NCBI GenBank assembly: GCA_000310025.1
Contig: FN649732.1
Location: 1,735,979-1,787,894 of the forward strand
Origin: Ectocarpus siliculosus
Taxonomy: Eukaryota; Sar; Phaeophyceae; Ectocarpales; Ectocarpaceae
Length of the DNA stretch: 51,916 nt
Reading direction: 5' to 3'
Below the pieces are notes generated by a model, which saw only the letters and a program-made list of their open reading frames with translations, ran no database searches and was not told where the DNA came from. This document shows, piece by piece, positions 10,908 to 23,800 of this stretch; position 1 is the stretch's first letter; every line of letters begins with the position of its first letter. The translations under genes and the position numbers were made by a program.

Positions 10908-12712
10908 ATCCAAGACTAATAGATTAATGTCATAGTCTATGTATACAATAGATAATAGCACACTTTTTTTTTCATTATAATTCACAAATGATCCACTTGT
11001 GTGAAGGATAACATTATTCGTAAAACCTTCAGAGAGAGATAGAGAGATTCGAACGTTTGATACAATATTAATGTTAGTTAGTTGTGGAACCACGTTCGTT
11101 TGGCGAAACGATCTTCTTCTTCTTTCGATTTTTCGCGAATATAGCGATAACGTTTGTCTCATTCTCCACCATTGCAGTAGCCTAGATAATACGCGAGGTG
11201 TATCGAGTTTGAGGTATATCGAGTTTTAGGGATTGTTGACGCCACCCCCCCGCCCTACGTTGAGCACCGCAGTTCTTGCTGCGATCGCGTCACAGCTATA
11301 TCCTCCCGCGGGCGCTCTCAACGCTAATAGCGAGGGAGAGTATATCCTTGGCGAGGTATTATATCTTATTTTTTTCACCGCCGCCGCAAGAACGAGCTAT
11401 TGTAGGAAATTCGCGCCATTATCTTGTTGGAGTACAGTCTAAAAACACTGCATGCATTGTAGTTGCAGTACTTTCGCCGTGGGGCCTAATAGCACACACA
11501 CGTACTACAGTAACATTGTACATAAGTTTAAGTTTTGCTGTATTCGGCCCTGTTTCGGCCAGGCACACCGCCCGCGTTACATTCTTAGACCCGATCACTC
11601 ACCTAGTAGGTCGGTCGGTCACAAGGGCATGCATCGCCCCATGTTTTCCGTGCTGAGTTGTGTGGCTTTGATGAGGCCGCTGACAGCACCACTTGGGTAT
11701 TCGCAAAATAACGTCATCCGGCGCACGTGCAACATCTTCTGAAACACTCGCTCGAGTTACTGAGAACGCATGTATATAATGGATGTTTTCCACCCCGAGG
11801 AGCGCATCAATCAATCTCGATGTGGCACAGAGAAACGAGACCCAAGGATGACTGCTGTGTCTGGTGAAACATTCAATCCGTGTTCCTGCTCGCTTCTGCT
11901 ACCCAATTTTACAAGCCTCTGACAAACACCGGGACGCACCACGCCTATTGAAGAACGTGGCGGACCATACACAAGTAAGTCAAGTCGTTCTCCACGGAGA
12001 TGTTGACTATCCAGAAGCCTTCTACCTTGACAAAAAAACACAAGCTACGGGTGTTGATATTAACACTTACCCAAGAAACTGAACATATTTCGCCCCATTC
12101 ATTCATTAGAGAGGAAACACAATGAGACACACATGCAGCAAGGCAGGCAGGTAGGCAGGTAGGCGGGAACCAACTACCAAGGGTACTTCTCCTGTTGCAA
12201 GCCCCCCCCTGAAGTCGTAGTCTAACTGCAGTCATCATGATACCTCCCAAAAGCAGCAGCAGCAGTGAGCACAACCACAACCACCTGAACGGCCACATGC
12301 GACGAAATTCAGCAAGTGCCCAAAACGGTGACAGTCGGTACGTATAGTAAGCTTCTTGACAACCAATCGTGATCCCCAGCACCAGCACGAGCGCGTGAGC
12401 AGCAGACAAGAAAGGCTGGACCGGTAGGCTCCATCGTGTGCACCACCTTCATCCCTCCCTTGGCGCACCGGACAATGGCGTGCGGCGCATTGTCGCGTCA
12501 CCTTCCTGCTTGCCGCGGCGCAACCATAGGACCGAAATCTAGGCACCCATGACGACGACACTTAACACCTGTTGCACCAATCCCTACCGCCTCGCGACAA
12601 CCCGGAAGTAGCTCAATGCGAAGATTCAGATCTAATGTCGGCGACGGTCGCTACATGCAGAACTATTCTCTACGTTATTTATGTCCTAACAGGGGGCAGG
12701 GGGCGGGCGGGG
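10908..12712. other. Intergenic region with an AT-rich island
   Basis: The 10908-11230 part is much richer in A/T than the rest of the window. It contains poly-T, a GAGAGATAGAGAG stretch and a near repeat of TATCGAGTTT around 11205-11230. From 11230 to 12712 no gene is recognised; minus-strand frames near 12235-12409 are hydrophobic but have no start, domain or splice context. The right part probably includes the 3' UTR of the SFT2 gene. Confidence 0.4.
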
Positions 12713-14604
12713 TCATGACCCGCCGCGGCTGAGACAAAAGCACAGCGTTTTTCGACATCCCTCGATGCAAGGCAGGAGGGTATATCGCGCCGTCTTGTGA
12801 ATCGCCGACAAGAAATACCTGGCCACGGGGCGAACAGTAGAACAGCAAGGGTATTGGAGGTCCAGAAGGCAGAGGGCGGCGGGTTCAAAACATTGACACA
12901 ACGCCTTGACACGATGGCATCACACGACGTCATGACAACGCACGGCCGCTAGCGACGCCCCTTCCCTCTCGACGCTGCAGCTTGGTGCGGCGCGCGCTCA
13001 CCTCATCCCTTGGCTGCCCCCCGGCACGAAGCTCAAAAAATACCACGCCAGAGCGAGGAGCTGGATGACCGAACAGGTCACCACCATCATGTACGACTGC
13101 AAGATTAGGCACGCGTACAGGGTGGCCCCCATGGAGCCCACGTACGCCACCGTGAACGGGAGCCGATCTCGTGCCAGCATTGATTTCAGGTGGGCGACAG
13201 GCCCCTGGGGGTGGGGCGTGGGCGTGGGCGGGGGCGGGAAAGGGGAGGGGGGGGGGATGTCGCAACATTTGGAGGGGTGGATAGCAGCAAGGAAAAATCG
13301 CGCAGCAAGAACACACGCCGTTTGGCGGACAACTTCGTGGTGGAACACGCCCATCAAAATAACACGAACAGGTGCCACACACCTACGTGCAGCAGCACCA
13401 AAACCGAGGTTTCGCCAGCGTAACCTCTCAGCCCCGGCACTCTTGACACGAGGATCATCAAAATCGATCGTTTCCTCGCGGCACTGTATCTCCCCAAGCA
13501 GACAACACCGGGGCATGCCTCGGAGAAATCGGCTCCTTAAACGGAACGATTGGAGATGATATTGCTTTCGACCTGATGGTGTAGTCCGCCCGTCTGTAGC
13601 CCCCCTGTCCCCTCCTGTCACTCCGCATTCTGGTCGCTATTCGGTACAGTTCCGATCAATGGGCTCCAACCACACGAAAAACACGAACAGCAACAACCAC
13701 GCAGATAGACGCGTGCGGCATTATGTATTGGCACCCCAATTCTGTTTTGGACGTCCATTAAAATTAATCCACCGTTCGCGATGTGTTGGTATCAGCCAGG
13801 GTCCCACAGGAAGGAGGCTCACGACTCTAATCTCTTGTCATCGTATCGTGGTAGTTTTCACATTCTGCCGACCTTTAGCATGGCGAAGCTGCCCATGAAG
13901 AAGAAGCTCCCCAGCGTGAAGGTCAACGCGAACTTGTGCGGCCTCAGCATGATCATCGGGAGCCCGATCACAAACGCGAGCACGAAGAAGGCCACGGATA
14001 GCAGCAACGATACGACAAAGCCCTGGCACCGCGCGCCCGACACGTAACATATCGCGGGACAACGCAGTCAGTGGAGGAGCGATGCTTGCCACGCGGTAGA
14101 CAGATGGATGAGAGTGTCACGCCGCACGCGTTACCGGCATGGTGACAACGAGGCGGCAATGTTCACCATAGACCCTAAGGGTATTTACGCTGCCACGGTG
14201 GAACGGCGAGGCCGATGCAATACACAGCGGAGGCGCGAAGACAAGTCCTGCAAGGGTTCGTCCCAACGCTCAAGCGCGGATCTTAAGTCACAGCGACGAC
14301 GAGAGTAGGTAAGGTGGTCCCTTACTAGATTTGCGATAACCTTCAGCTTCCTGCCCCCGCCAACAAGGACAACGAACGATGACCGGTTTCCCCGCCCGAG
14401 CCCTTTCCCTACACGCTCAGGTGTCACTTCTGTAAGCGCAAGATCACCTTGAATCTCTGCTGGTACGACATGCCCATGATTACCGCATCTGTGTCAGGAG
14501 CTGCCGAATAGAACCAAAAACGAAAACGAGAAAAATGCATAGAGAGAGACAGGGAGACAGGGAGACAGAGAGAGCGAGAGGGAGAGGGAGAGGAAGAGGA
14601 AGAG

Positions 14605-14683
<79 letters not shown>

Positions 14684-16245
14684 CAGAGAGATATCGTCAA
14701 GGGTCGAGACCGTTGGCACCTACATATCAGGCTGACATGGCCAGTGCACTGGACCGAAAAATAACGATGATAACGCTCGTGTCGGAAGTTCTTGGTGGAA
14801 CTACAGCATGCAGGCAGTGTTCTGTACGCTTCGATCAAAGGAAAAATCATACGGGGAATCCGCGAATGTCGATAAACACCCGACATCTGCGACGAACGGT
14901 GTTGCAGTAACGGGAACAAACACTTGTACCTCAAGCTGCATCTGAAACGCCCTCAAAAAGACCAGAGAATCATTTAAGGGAAAGCGGGGAAACACGTCGG
15001 ACGACGGCAAAAATCGCAATACTGCTGTAACGTAAAACACAAATGTCGCCCAACATCAAACAGAGTACAAGCGTCGGTGTCCGGCGGTTCGGAAACTTAC
15101 CGGCCGCCTCGTTTCGCAGGAACCCCGGCAGAAGTGCCTGCGCCGCCTGCCCGTCCGTCTTCTTTTCATTGGCTTGCCAGAATCGCCAACCCGGCGCCGA
15201 CCCGTCTTCCACGTCACCCGTTTCCTCCTGACCGATAAGCCAAGAAAAACTGGCTTTCAATGACCATCAGATGGTGTACCGCGAATGACCTCCATGACCA
15301 ATCGTGGAATGGGACGACATTGCTGGTGCATCGCTGTACTAAGGAGCGAAACGAGTGTCGGCCAATCAGGAGCCCTCGAACAGTCTCGGAATGAGCAAAC
15401 AGATTCGAGCACAAAGTTACTCAACAGTTTCCACGCTGCAGTGTACTATTTATGTACCTGAGAGAACACAATCGCAACACCACAACGTGCAACACCCCAA
15501 AAGGAGGTGATACGTATGTGTTGCGCCATTGGTGTCGTCCAGAATCGATTAGACTACCATTTGCTGCTGTTCTTAGCTGTCGAACCTCCAACCTAGCCAA
15601 ACGTTGAAGGTTGTGGCAGTACAGAGGTTGTCGAGGTGTCGAGGTCTCTTCGGCTGGCGTGAACGACGCAATGCAGGCCGCTGATTGGCGGGGATTGCGG
15701 CGGAATCTACGGAGTGTTGAAACATACACCTTGCCGCCGTAAACTCCTTGGCGGGGGAGGCTGCGGGTGTGGCCATGCATAGCGCTTTTCTTATTTTCAT
15801 TTTGCCACTTCTTAAATATCACTTGGCTTTTGCTCGAGCGTGAGGTGACCTCCTACGGCAGTCAACTTGAAGGGCACACACGAACACAGACGGGGGCAGG
15901 GTGGTAAGAAATATTTTCTGTTGTTAGTACAAGTCAATCGCAAGCTTCAATAGCTGTGTTTGTGTCACACACAGCACACGCATTTAAACCTTAAGCCCCT
16001 TGCTACACTGTATGTGTGTCCTACGACCGGCCGCCAACCTCCTGCTGCAGCAACTTTGGGCATCAAATGCATGTGAAGTCTACTGCTGCGGTGACCGCTG
16101 ACCGCTGTATCTTGAACTTCGGTTTGTAGACAAAAAATGGTATGCACCTCACCTCCTTAGCGTCTTGCATGTCCAGGTACCATTGCCCAAACCCTGAAGA
16201 CGCCTTGCTTCCTCCCCCCCCGAAACCATTCACCCCCTGGAACAT
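12713..16245 (-). CDS. SFT2: SFT2-family vesicle transport protein, 6 exons
   Basis: Exons: 16245-16153, 15227-15101, 14500-14448, 14022-13873, 13204-13002, 12818-12713 (TGA). All phases agree; 732 nt, 243 aa. SFT2/Got1-like proteins are small four-helix membrane proteins of the Golgi acting in retrograde endosome-to-Golgi vesicle fusion. Visible hallmarks are the pre-helix motif SYQQRFKGF, helix 1 with IGLPMIMLRPHKFAL, helix 2 (TLGSFFFMGSFAML), the loop KGPVAHLKSMLARDRLPFT, helices 3 and 4 ending WYFLSFVPGG, and a cytosolic tail YFLSAIHKTARYTLLPCIEG. The N-terminal ~90 residues are Gly-rich and soluble. The start is the ATG giving MFQGVNGFGGGG; the frame stays open upstream to an ATG at 16434, so a longer N-terminus is not excluded. 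One donor is GTCGGC. Confidence 0.9.
14540..14691. repeat. Long (GA)n microsatellite in SFT2 intron
   Basis: A GA-rich tract with a pure (GA)~35 core at 14608-14677. It lies in the intron 14501-15100. On the transcribed strand it is (CT)n, upstream of the 53-nt exon at 14500-14448, so it could act as an extended polypyrimidine tract. Poly-SL and poly-RE frames across it are artefacts. Confidence 0.95.
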
Positions 16246-17479
16246 CGTCGTTGACACAAGGAAACCAACTATGCTGTGATTCCCTCCCACCGCGTGTGAT
16301 TTTGTTGGGAGAAATTCGCTGGTGAACTGCAGAAACGCGGAGAGTTTTAGCCTCCCTGCTGTCTGGAAGAGGGTCTTCAAAACGGAAAAAAGGGCCTGGG
16401 TGAAGATTATTCCAAGCTTTCCGGATGCCACCACCAGCTGCTGTCCCTTCTTCCCTGTGTGTGTTTGTTGTGCCGGGGGCTGGCGAGCTCACTCACTTGC
16501 ACTGGGCGAACCCGGAACCCACTAGCACACAGCACACAGGAGGCAACCGGGGAACCCCCGAGTGGAATGAGACACGGCGGCACATACCTTCGTTTTTTCC
16601 TTCTTATCTCTTGAACCCCCCGGAGAAATGACGTCGCGAAGGCAGGCGTGGAACACTCACTGCCTCGGCGTGTGCCGGAAGGAGAGGAAACGAGGCCAGG
16701 GCACACTTCCGACGGTAGCAATAAAGCAAATCGGAAACATTTTGTTCGCGGGACTCGAGCTAAGCATCGGTTCACGGGTTATTGTTTGTTCGGATTACCA
16801 GTTGCATCACTCACTCACTGCAGATGATAATGCTGCTGCTGTTTCTTCACTTCTTCACATGTATCGGAGCAGCTGCCCACACACTCTACTCTGTCTCTCT
16901 CTCTTTCCCATTCTCCCCGTTGTGACGCTTCTTCCAGGACAGCCGTCATGGGCCAGCGGAGACGACGTGGCCACGTGCGGACTCTCCAAGATATCGAGCC
17001 CCAGCTAAAGATTCCAAAACCCAAGGGCCGAGAAATATGGCCAGCCAATCACACAACCAGGAGGAGATGCTGAAGGCACACTTTTGATGCCAGCTCTGTG
17101 ATCGTCCTCCCAAGCAAAGGCGGACGGACGGCAACCACACCGTGCTGGTCGAGGAGGCCATCATCGTTAGACTCGTGAGCGAAATCCTCCAGCACGGACC
17201 GTCCCCTACCGCTCAGGACAACCAACGCGACGCAACGCCTCTCCATGACAAGCGCACCGCCCTCCCGTCATAGACTCGAATTTTCTCCTCAGTGTCAAAG
17301 TATTCTTCTAGGTCATGATCACCGTGTCGCCAGAGCTAAAATCCGCGTATCGACCTGGCTTCTAACCCTGCTATCAACACCGAAACTCCCGACATTTAGT
17401 ATTCTTCAGCGCCCAAGCCCCGTATCAAGCTCCGGTTGCCATCGAAAACGTAGAAACTGCCGCGGCCACCCGTATGATG
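16246..17479. other. Intergenic region between SFT2 (5') and mL41 (3')
   Basis: About 1.2 kb containing the SFT2 promoter/5' UTR on the left and the mL41 3' UTR on the right, both genes running leftward. Short frames on both strands show no domain, and none has convincing splice partners. Confidence 0.4.
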
Positions 17480-19479
17480 CTATGCAGAGTCCAGCAGCGC
17501 TTGACCACCCCGTCTTGGTTTCCAAACCGCTTTCGATACGTACGGCTTCAACTGCGTGAGCACACAAGAAAAAGACAATCCAGCGACCGTTTGGGATAAT
17601 CAGTTTTGAGACGGTTAGACGACTGAGAAACGGGGGGTGGCAAGTTTCTTCATGATGCAGTTAATATCGCATCCAGGAGGCGACAAAAACTCAAGCCTGG
17701 CACAACGCTACAAGGAAGAACGGCACGCGCTACCGCTGTTATGAGCTGTCGAAAAAAGAGCGGGCGAAAGAACCGAGGCCGATCAGTTTGCATGACTAGA
17801 ATCAGAGTTGCCTCTCAAGTAGGGATAACACAAACCTGCAACTCTTCATCGGTGAATGGACAAGGAAGGGTTGTCAACATCAACCGTAGAGTCAAACGGT
17901 TTGTGGAGGGTAGTGTGCAGCCATGAACGTTGCACGACGACAGCAGATCGATAAGCCTCGACCACATTCATCCTGCAAAATTGTTTCGGGCTCAGTGCCC
18001 TAGTTGGGACGGCAAAACGAAGATTTGTGGAGCTCGTATGGGACAGACAAAGGGAGCTCAACACACTACCCTGATGATTGGCTGCACAGCAGTTTGAACG
18101 AAATCCCAACAAGTTACAACCAGGATCTCTTGCCCTGGTGGTCTTTACACACTTGGAAATCTTCTCGCGGCTAGGTTTGGAATTCGAGTCCCCGCAAAGT
18201 GAATTGCTCTATATTTCGTAGACACCAATTAGATGAGACGCGGTCTTGTTCATGAGTGCACTTGAAGCAAGCAAATAAACCCTTGCGTATTGCAACCGTA
18301 TTGCAACGATAGGGTCATGCATCGCCAAAGTTTCCTGCGTGACCCCGGATCGATCCCTTCAGTCAGAATACTGCTGCGGTAGGACAAGCTACGACCGGTG
18401 ACCAACTCATGCCGCAACAATGGACCTTTCATATGGACCACTCGCGCTTGCTGGAGAGGATGCAATGGCACCACACGGGCGGGTATGCTACATAGCCCTG
18501 CTGAGATGAAAATTTGCTGCCGTCGTGTGTATAGCATCCTACCTTGAAGCCGTCAAGGTCCGGAGCGATGATTTCCAACCGTTTCTCTGGGTCTACGATG
18601 AAGCGACCTGCTCAACACAGCATCATGACACATGATTCAGAATGATCATGAGACATGGTTCAGAATGGTCATGAGATATGACCAATCATGGAAAGCACGG
18701 GCAAACGAGCGAGAAGGAGAGGTGGACGCACAGAAAGGGTCGAGTGGGGGAAGCGAGGGATGTTGAACGAGCAACAGCCGCAGATAACCGGCTTTCTACT
18801 CAAAACGCAATCGATTGCCTACCCCCAGGATGGAGGACCTTCACATAAGTGCCAACTACAGACACGCTTCATGCACTTGAAAAGCGAGCGCTGCGAGAAG
18901 CTCTACGCGTCAAAATGCGGGCCACACGTTTTATTATCACTTGGCACATCGTGAGCGAAAATGTGAGGCGCAGGATCAGCAATAATAACACCTCCATCGA
19001 CCGTTTCGAGTGAAATGTAAACGCCAACTGAACGTACGCTCTGGCTCACCCTGGCCACAGCAGCACAACAGACCAAGTCATACTTAATCTTTGTCCGCAC
19101 CGCAGCCAAACCTCGACTCAACCGCACCTGCTGTCGAGGCGACTGTCGCTTGTGGAGCTCTAGCTCATGATAAAAAATATATGTCCTCCTCACACCTCGT
19201 TCCATCTATCCCCACGGAAGACACGCTGGGAATAAACGCCACAAGCTATCCGTATGGGATGACAGCACATCACGGACGATTACTGTAGTTGGCGAAGCAA
19301 GCAACAGCACACCACGACGTACCTCTGCTGTTGATTGTGCCCTCCTTTGTCGCGCCCTTGCCCTTGTAGAAGTTCTTGTTGCCCATCTTGGAGGTCATGG
19401 GGATGCGCTTCCGGGCGGACTTAGAAATGTACTTAGACATCCGAAGCCCTCCTGTGACGATGTTGCCAATCAGAGGCAT
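17480..19479 (-). CDS. MRPL41: Mitochondrial large-subunit ribosomal protein mL41, 3 exons
   Basis: Exons: 19479-19323, 18607-18543, 17551-17480 (TAG). Phases 1 and 0 agree; 294 nt, 97 aa. mL41 (yeast MRPL27, human MRPL41) is a mitochondrion-specific protein of the 54S/39S large ribosomal subunit. The diagnostic segments are the N-terminal MSKYISKSARKR preceded by a short Gly-containing leader, the basic loop TSKMGNKNFYKGKGA, and the family signature APDLDGFKLKPYVS. The signature is split by an intron exactly before LKPYVS. The protein ends soon after the signature (KPRRGGQALLDSA), resembling short fungal/plant forms rather than the 137-aa human protein. The start is the first ATG (MPLIGNIVTGG); upstream codons lack a Met. 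Introns (715 and 991 bp) dwarf the coding exons. Confidence 0.92.
18129..18212 (+). mobile_element. Degenerate tRNA-derived SINE-like element, copy B
   Basis: This aligns in order with the element at 25603-25700: CCC-GGTGGTCT near the start, CTTCT--GG in the middle, a TTCGA-TCCC B-box remnant at ~18183-18191, and GCAAAGTGA at 18194-18202. About 20 bases between the B-box and GCAAAGTGA are deleted relative to copy A. It lies in intron 2 of mL41, opposite to the gene's transcription. Identification rests on colinear similarity of short blocks. Confidence 0.55.
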
Positions 19480-20851
19480 CTCTGTGGATAACAACTACAC
19501 TGGTTGTTTCGCCGTCTGCCGTTGTCTTTCTCCGCCGCCTCAAGCACGCAACTGCCTAGAAGGTGCCAGTAACGGAGTCCCTATTCCCGACAACGCTGCA
19601 ACGTTGTGTGGAAACCCGTTTAGGCCTGCAGGCCGGGGGCGAGAGTAACGTGAAACGATTCGAGTGAGCGGGCTCCTGTTCGAGTTCGTCGGAGGATCAG
19701 GCAAAGTTTGGAACGATACGACGGTATGGTCATCGGGCCTCTCTTTCGCTGAGCTGCACACACTCTGATCGTAGAACCCCCATTGTTTGCTTTTCCCAAA
19801 AGTTTGTTGTGTTTTAGAGTTTTAGAGCGGTACGCAAATATCCGCGAACGTGGGGCGCAGAATGTAACCATTTCTTCGAAACTGAGTACAGCAGTAGTCC
19901 TGTGGAGATGACGCCTAGCATAGCAGATGGTAATTGGGCTAGCAGAACACCTGCCCGTGCTGACTTTGACACCACAGCAGATGATGTTCCTACGGTGTGT
20001 GGAAGAGCAATTTCACATGGCTGTGGCACATGGGGAGATGCAGCAGCTTCAAGGCATGCAAGCTACAGCAGTACAGCAGTAGGGCGAGCTCGACGAGATG
20101 CCGAGCACCATAACAACGCAGGGCAACGTCCGCTCTCGGAAAACTTCCCATCTATAACACCTGTGACAAAAACACAGAGAAAGTGCTTTAGTGATGCCAC
20201 AACAGAAGCATACCGCAGTACTGCTGTAGGCACCTCGCAACACAGGATACAAGTTGGCGCTAAATATGCGAGTGAGTATTGTGGTACTACAACTCGGCAA
20301 TAGGAGTACTCCATTAGAGTTCCATTCTTGCGGCATATCGTACCCCTTTTGCTTCTTCACGGTTCGGCAACTTGCGATTGCAACATGAGCAACAGACGAT
20401 GTTTATTTGCATACGATCGAGTAGAGGGGCGAGAAGCGGGCGGGGCATGGGTCCGTCCCATCTTGCTGTTGTGGGAACCGACAACGAGATGTGTTGTTTT
20501 GGCGAGATCATATATAGGCAGCACACTATCAGAGCTCGGCCGAATCTCACCTCTCCCCTCCGCTTTCCTCTCGTGCCTCGCGGTCTTCGTCCTAGGTCTG
20601 TGCCTCGCCCTCTTCTCGCTACTGTGCCCCGCCCTCTTCTCTCCCGTTTGATGTGTACTCGTGTGGCAAGCTTGTGAGTGGCTTAGGGCACGCCCCGCAG
20701 ACCGCCGTTCGAACATACCCCACTTTGCCGAACCCCCTCTCACCGATGTCAACCGTCAACCGTCACACCGTCGTGACTGCTGCAGCCGCGCACCGCACAC
20801 ACACCTTTCTTCTATCCAGCCAATAAGTCCAGGAATCAACTTCACAGCACC
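19480..20851. promoter_or_regulatory. Divergent intergenic region, mL41 / light-harvesting gene
   Basis: These 1372 bases separate the start codons of mL41 (leftward) and the chlorophyll-binding protein (rightward), so both promoters should be here. A TATA-like CATATATA occurs at 20509-20516 on the plus strand, about 340 bases upstream of the light-harvesting ATG. Four copies of the 10-mer TACAGCAGTA/TACTGCTGTA also fall here, partly as the ends of an inverted-repeat element at 20063-20229. Confidence 0.5.
20063..20229. mobile_element. Small inverted-repeat (MITE-like) element
   Basis: The ends CTACAGCAGTAC (20063-20074) and GTACTGCTGTAG (20218-20229) are exact 12-base inverted repeats. Looser symmetry continues inward to about 20 bases. 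The interior of ~143 bases is non-coding. The element sits in the shared mL41/light-harvesting promoter region. No clear target-site duplication is seen, so the transposon assignment is tentative. Confidence 0.5.
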
Positions 20852-23800
20852 ATGAAAACTTCTTGCGCAGTAGCTTTGGCATCGGTGGCAACAGCCTCCG
20901 GGTTCATGGTGCCGGTCGCCACACCTACGCGATCGAGGTGAGAGAACATGACCCCAGCAGCCTTCCGTTGTTGTGCTGAGTAAGATAAAAAAAAACAGGC
21001 ACTGCTGCTGTGGGGCACTCACGTCCCCGCAACCTCACCGTGCACGATGCCAAAGATGCCACGCGATAGGCCTCTCCTTTGAGCGTAAGCATACTGCTTG
21101 TATCCAACGTAGGAGTCAATGAGAGCACACACTCCATACAATACCTAGATGTACTGCTACAACCAGTAGTTCTTGACCGAATTGAATCGTGGGTTCTTGC
21201 GCGTGCACAATACAACGCGTGGGTGACGCTATTCACCTTTTCTCACGCGAGACGGGTTGCGGTCTTTAGCGCAACCCCTTCACGAGCTGCGTATTACGAG
21301 GTGGATACGAAGGACTCACGTTGCATACCCAGTACACGATGAACGGCGTGCGAAATCAAGTTTGCTGACTGGTTCCTGGTCGTGACTCATTACTGTTCGG
21401 ATTCGGAGCTGGCCAGCAGTGCGTCAGACAACGTCACACCAGACACCAGACACTCAGGCGGATGGTGCGTTCCCACTCTTCCAGCAGTCTGTAAAAGTGC
21501 CGCCACGCTACCACGAACGTGGGTAGGCGAACTGCGTAGGCTATCGGGCTGCAGAAGAACACAGGAGTTGATCGTTGTTGTTGTCGTGTCGTATTGCCAG
21601 CGGCCGTGACAAGTCTACATGCGGAGAAATATGCACATACCACTCATTTTTTTTTTTTCTTAGTATGACACAACTTTTGTGCCACGCATGAGACACTTAC
21701 TTGGTGGAGCGCGCACACACGCATTGCATTCGCGAAGACTTGTGCGCACTTGCATTTTGGAGGATGTATATTGCACGAGTTGCCCCCAAGACGAGTTGCC
21801 CAAGCAGGCCTAGTTCCCCTGAATAGTATTTGCTTCATGAGCTCAGCCACGAGTTGGCGATGTACGTGTTCGAGAAAGCATGGCGGAATATTCCGCACTC
21901 TGAAACACGAAAAACACAACTTTTATCCTGCGATGTTGCTCGTATCCGACGACCGTGCTGAACAAGGGCTCAATCTACATAGTCACATCGTATGCAGCTC
22001 CGTAGCTCCTGTCTCGCTTCCATTACGATGTGGCCCTCGACAATAACCGACTCACCTTGTGCGTAAATAAATCACTTTCTTCGAAAGATATCGCTTTCCC
22101 TTCTCTCCAGGAACAGTTTGTACGTGTACATGCAGACGTACAACTATTTACGTGCATGGTCTCACCCACATGCAGCCAGGGCGTTTCAAGAACACATGAA
22201 ATAGACAGAGCACACAAAAGGGTGACCGTTCATGCCGTCGATATTGGAATTCAATCCCAGCGCTCCCGTCGGGGCAGCTGCGGCTGAGGTTACGGCTGCA
22301 ATGGATGTACGACCGCGCTGCACCTACGCCGTCGTTGGTCAGCGTTCAAACGAAACGGGTGGTGTTCGCCGATCACCAAGGAGTCCGCATTTTTCGAAAT
22401 GGTTTACGTTGTCCCTGAAACGAGCATCATCGCAAAAAATCAATCGTTGACCTCTGTTTCATTTCGTACGCCCCGTCCTCATTCGGCCTGTCACCGCGGA
22501 TGTCGCCGCCGCCTCCGACATCATCGCCACCTACGACGTTAAACACGTGACCAATCAGGACTTCGTTGGCGTCTGGCTCCGCCCAGTTCGATGAGATCCT
22601 TCAGGCGCCAGAGGCGGAGGAGCCGCCACCGCCGATCGAGCTCACGGGCCCCCAGTACGTGAAGACGCTGGCCGGCGCTAGCGCACCGTTCCCGTACTTC
22701 GACCCCCTCGAGATCTCGTCCAAGGTGTGCGTCGCCTATCTGCTTTCTCGGTTCTGCTGTTGCTAAGCCTGCGCTTGACTGCTTTGATCATGTGCTTCAA
22801 ATGACACATTTAGCGAGTATCCCGATCGACATATTGCAATTTATTTTTCGTATATCCCGAGGGTAGCTAAAAGGGGGGCCACTGAGCACTCTGCTGTTGC
22901 AGACGGGTGGTATCGGTGGCGGGGAGGGTTCAGTTCAGACATTTGCAAACAAAGTTTCAGGATCCCGACGCATGTGCATGAGTTGGAGCCCCCCCCCCTT
23001 CTCTGGCCGAGCTCTTGGTACGTGCTCCGCCTGAACCTCCGCAGCCCTAGCCATTAACTTCTCCTCCCACCTGCTCCGCCCGAACAACACCACCACACAA
23101 GTTCCGCGCGATCGACGTGAAGAAGTTCCGCGAGAGCGAGATCAAGCACGCGCGAGTGGCGATGCTAGCCTTCTTGGGGATGTTCGTGCAGGAGCTGGCC
23201 CACCCCCTCTTCGAGAACGGCGGGAAGGACATCGGCCCGGCCATCGTCCACTTCCAGGCGGTCACGAACTACTTCCCGTTGATGCCCGCGCTCTTGCTGA
23301 TCATCGTCGGGATCTTCGAGGGGAACAACATCTACGGTGAGAGATGGAGTCTTGCAATACCACTATGGTGGGGCAGTTGGCTTGTGACCACGAAAGGCGT
23401 CCGCGTCAGTTGGACCAGTTTGGACATTAGATGGTAGCAAGACGAGACCGGAACGGATGTTAATTTGAAGACAACAACAACAACAACAACAACTCGCTCG
23501 TTGGTTGTCTTGAAGAGGGGGGAGGAGCACCAGTTTATTCGCTGAGGAGGCGTCATGCTCTCCAGTGACTTGGACGGGTTCGTGTCCTGAAACGGTGGCA
23601 GCCAGCCTGATCAGGTTTTATTCTAGGCGCGTACCTCCGTCCCTTTCGTGCCGCTTACATACACACGGTGCAGAGTTTGTCTGGGCTGATTTTCAGCGTC
23701 GTTCGAGGATCTTGAATTCCTTTAAATTATCGTGCCAACCGGTCCTGGATCAGGAACTACCGTGCCTTCTGCGTCTTTCCCATCTTTCTGAGTGATGCTC

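Noticed and set aside
12235-12561. Hydrophobic minus-strand frames downstream of SFT2
   Set aside because: The SFT2 coding sequence ends at 12713 with a well-supported terminal exon; this is more likely 3' UTR or spacer.
14480-14934. Open frames of poly-Ser/Leu (minus) and poly-Arg/Glu (plus)
   Set aside because: They are translations of a (GA)n microsatellite lying in an SFT2 intron.
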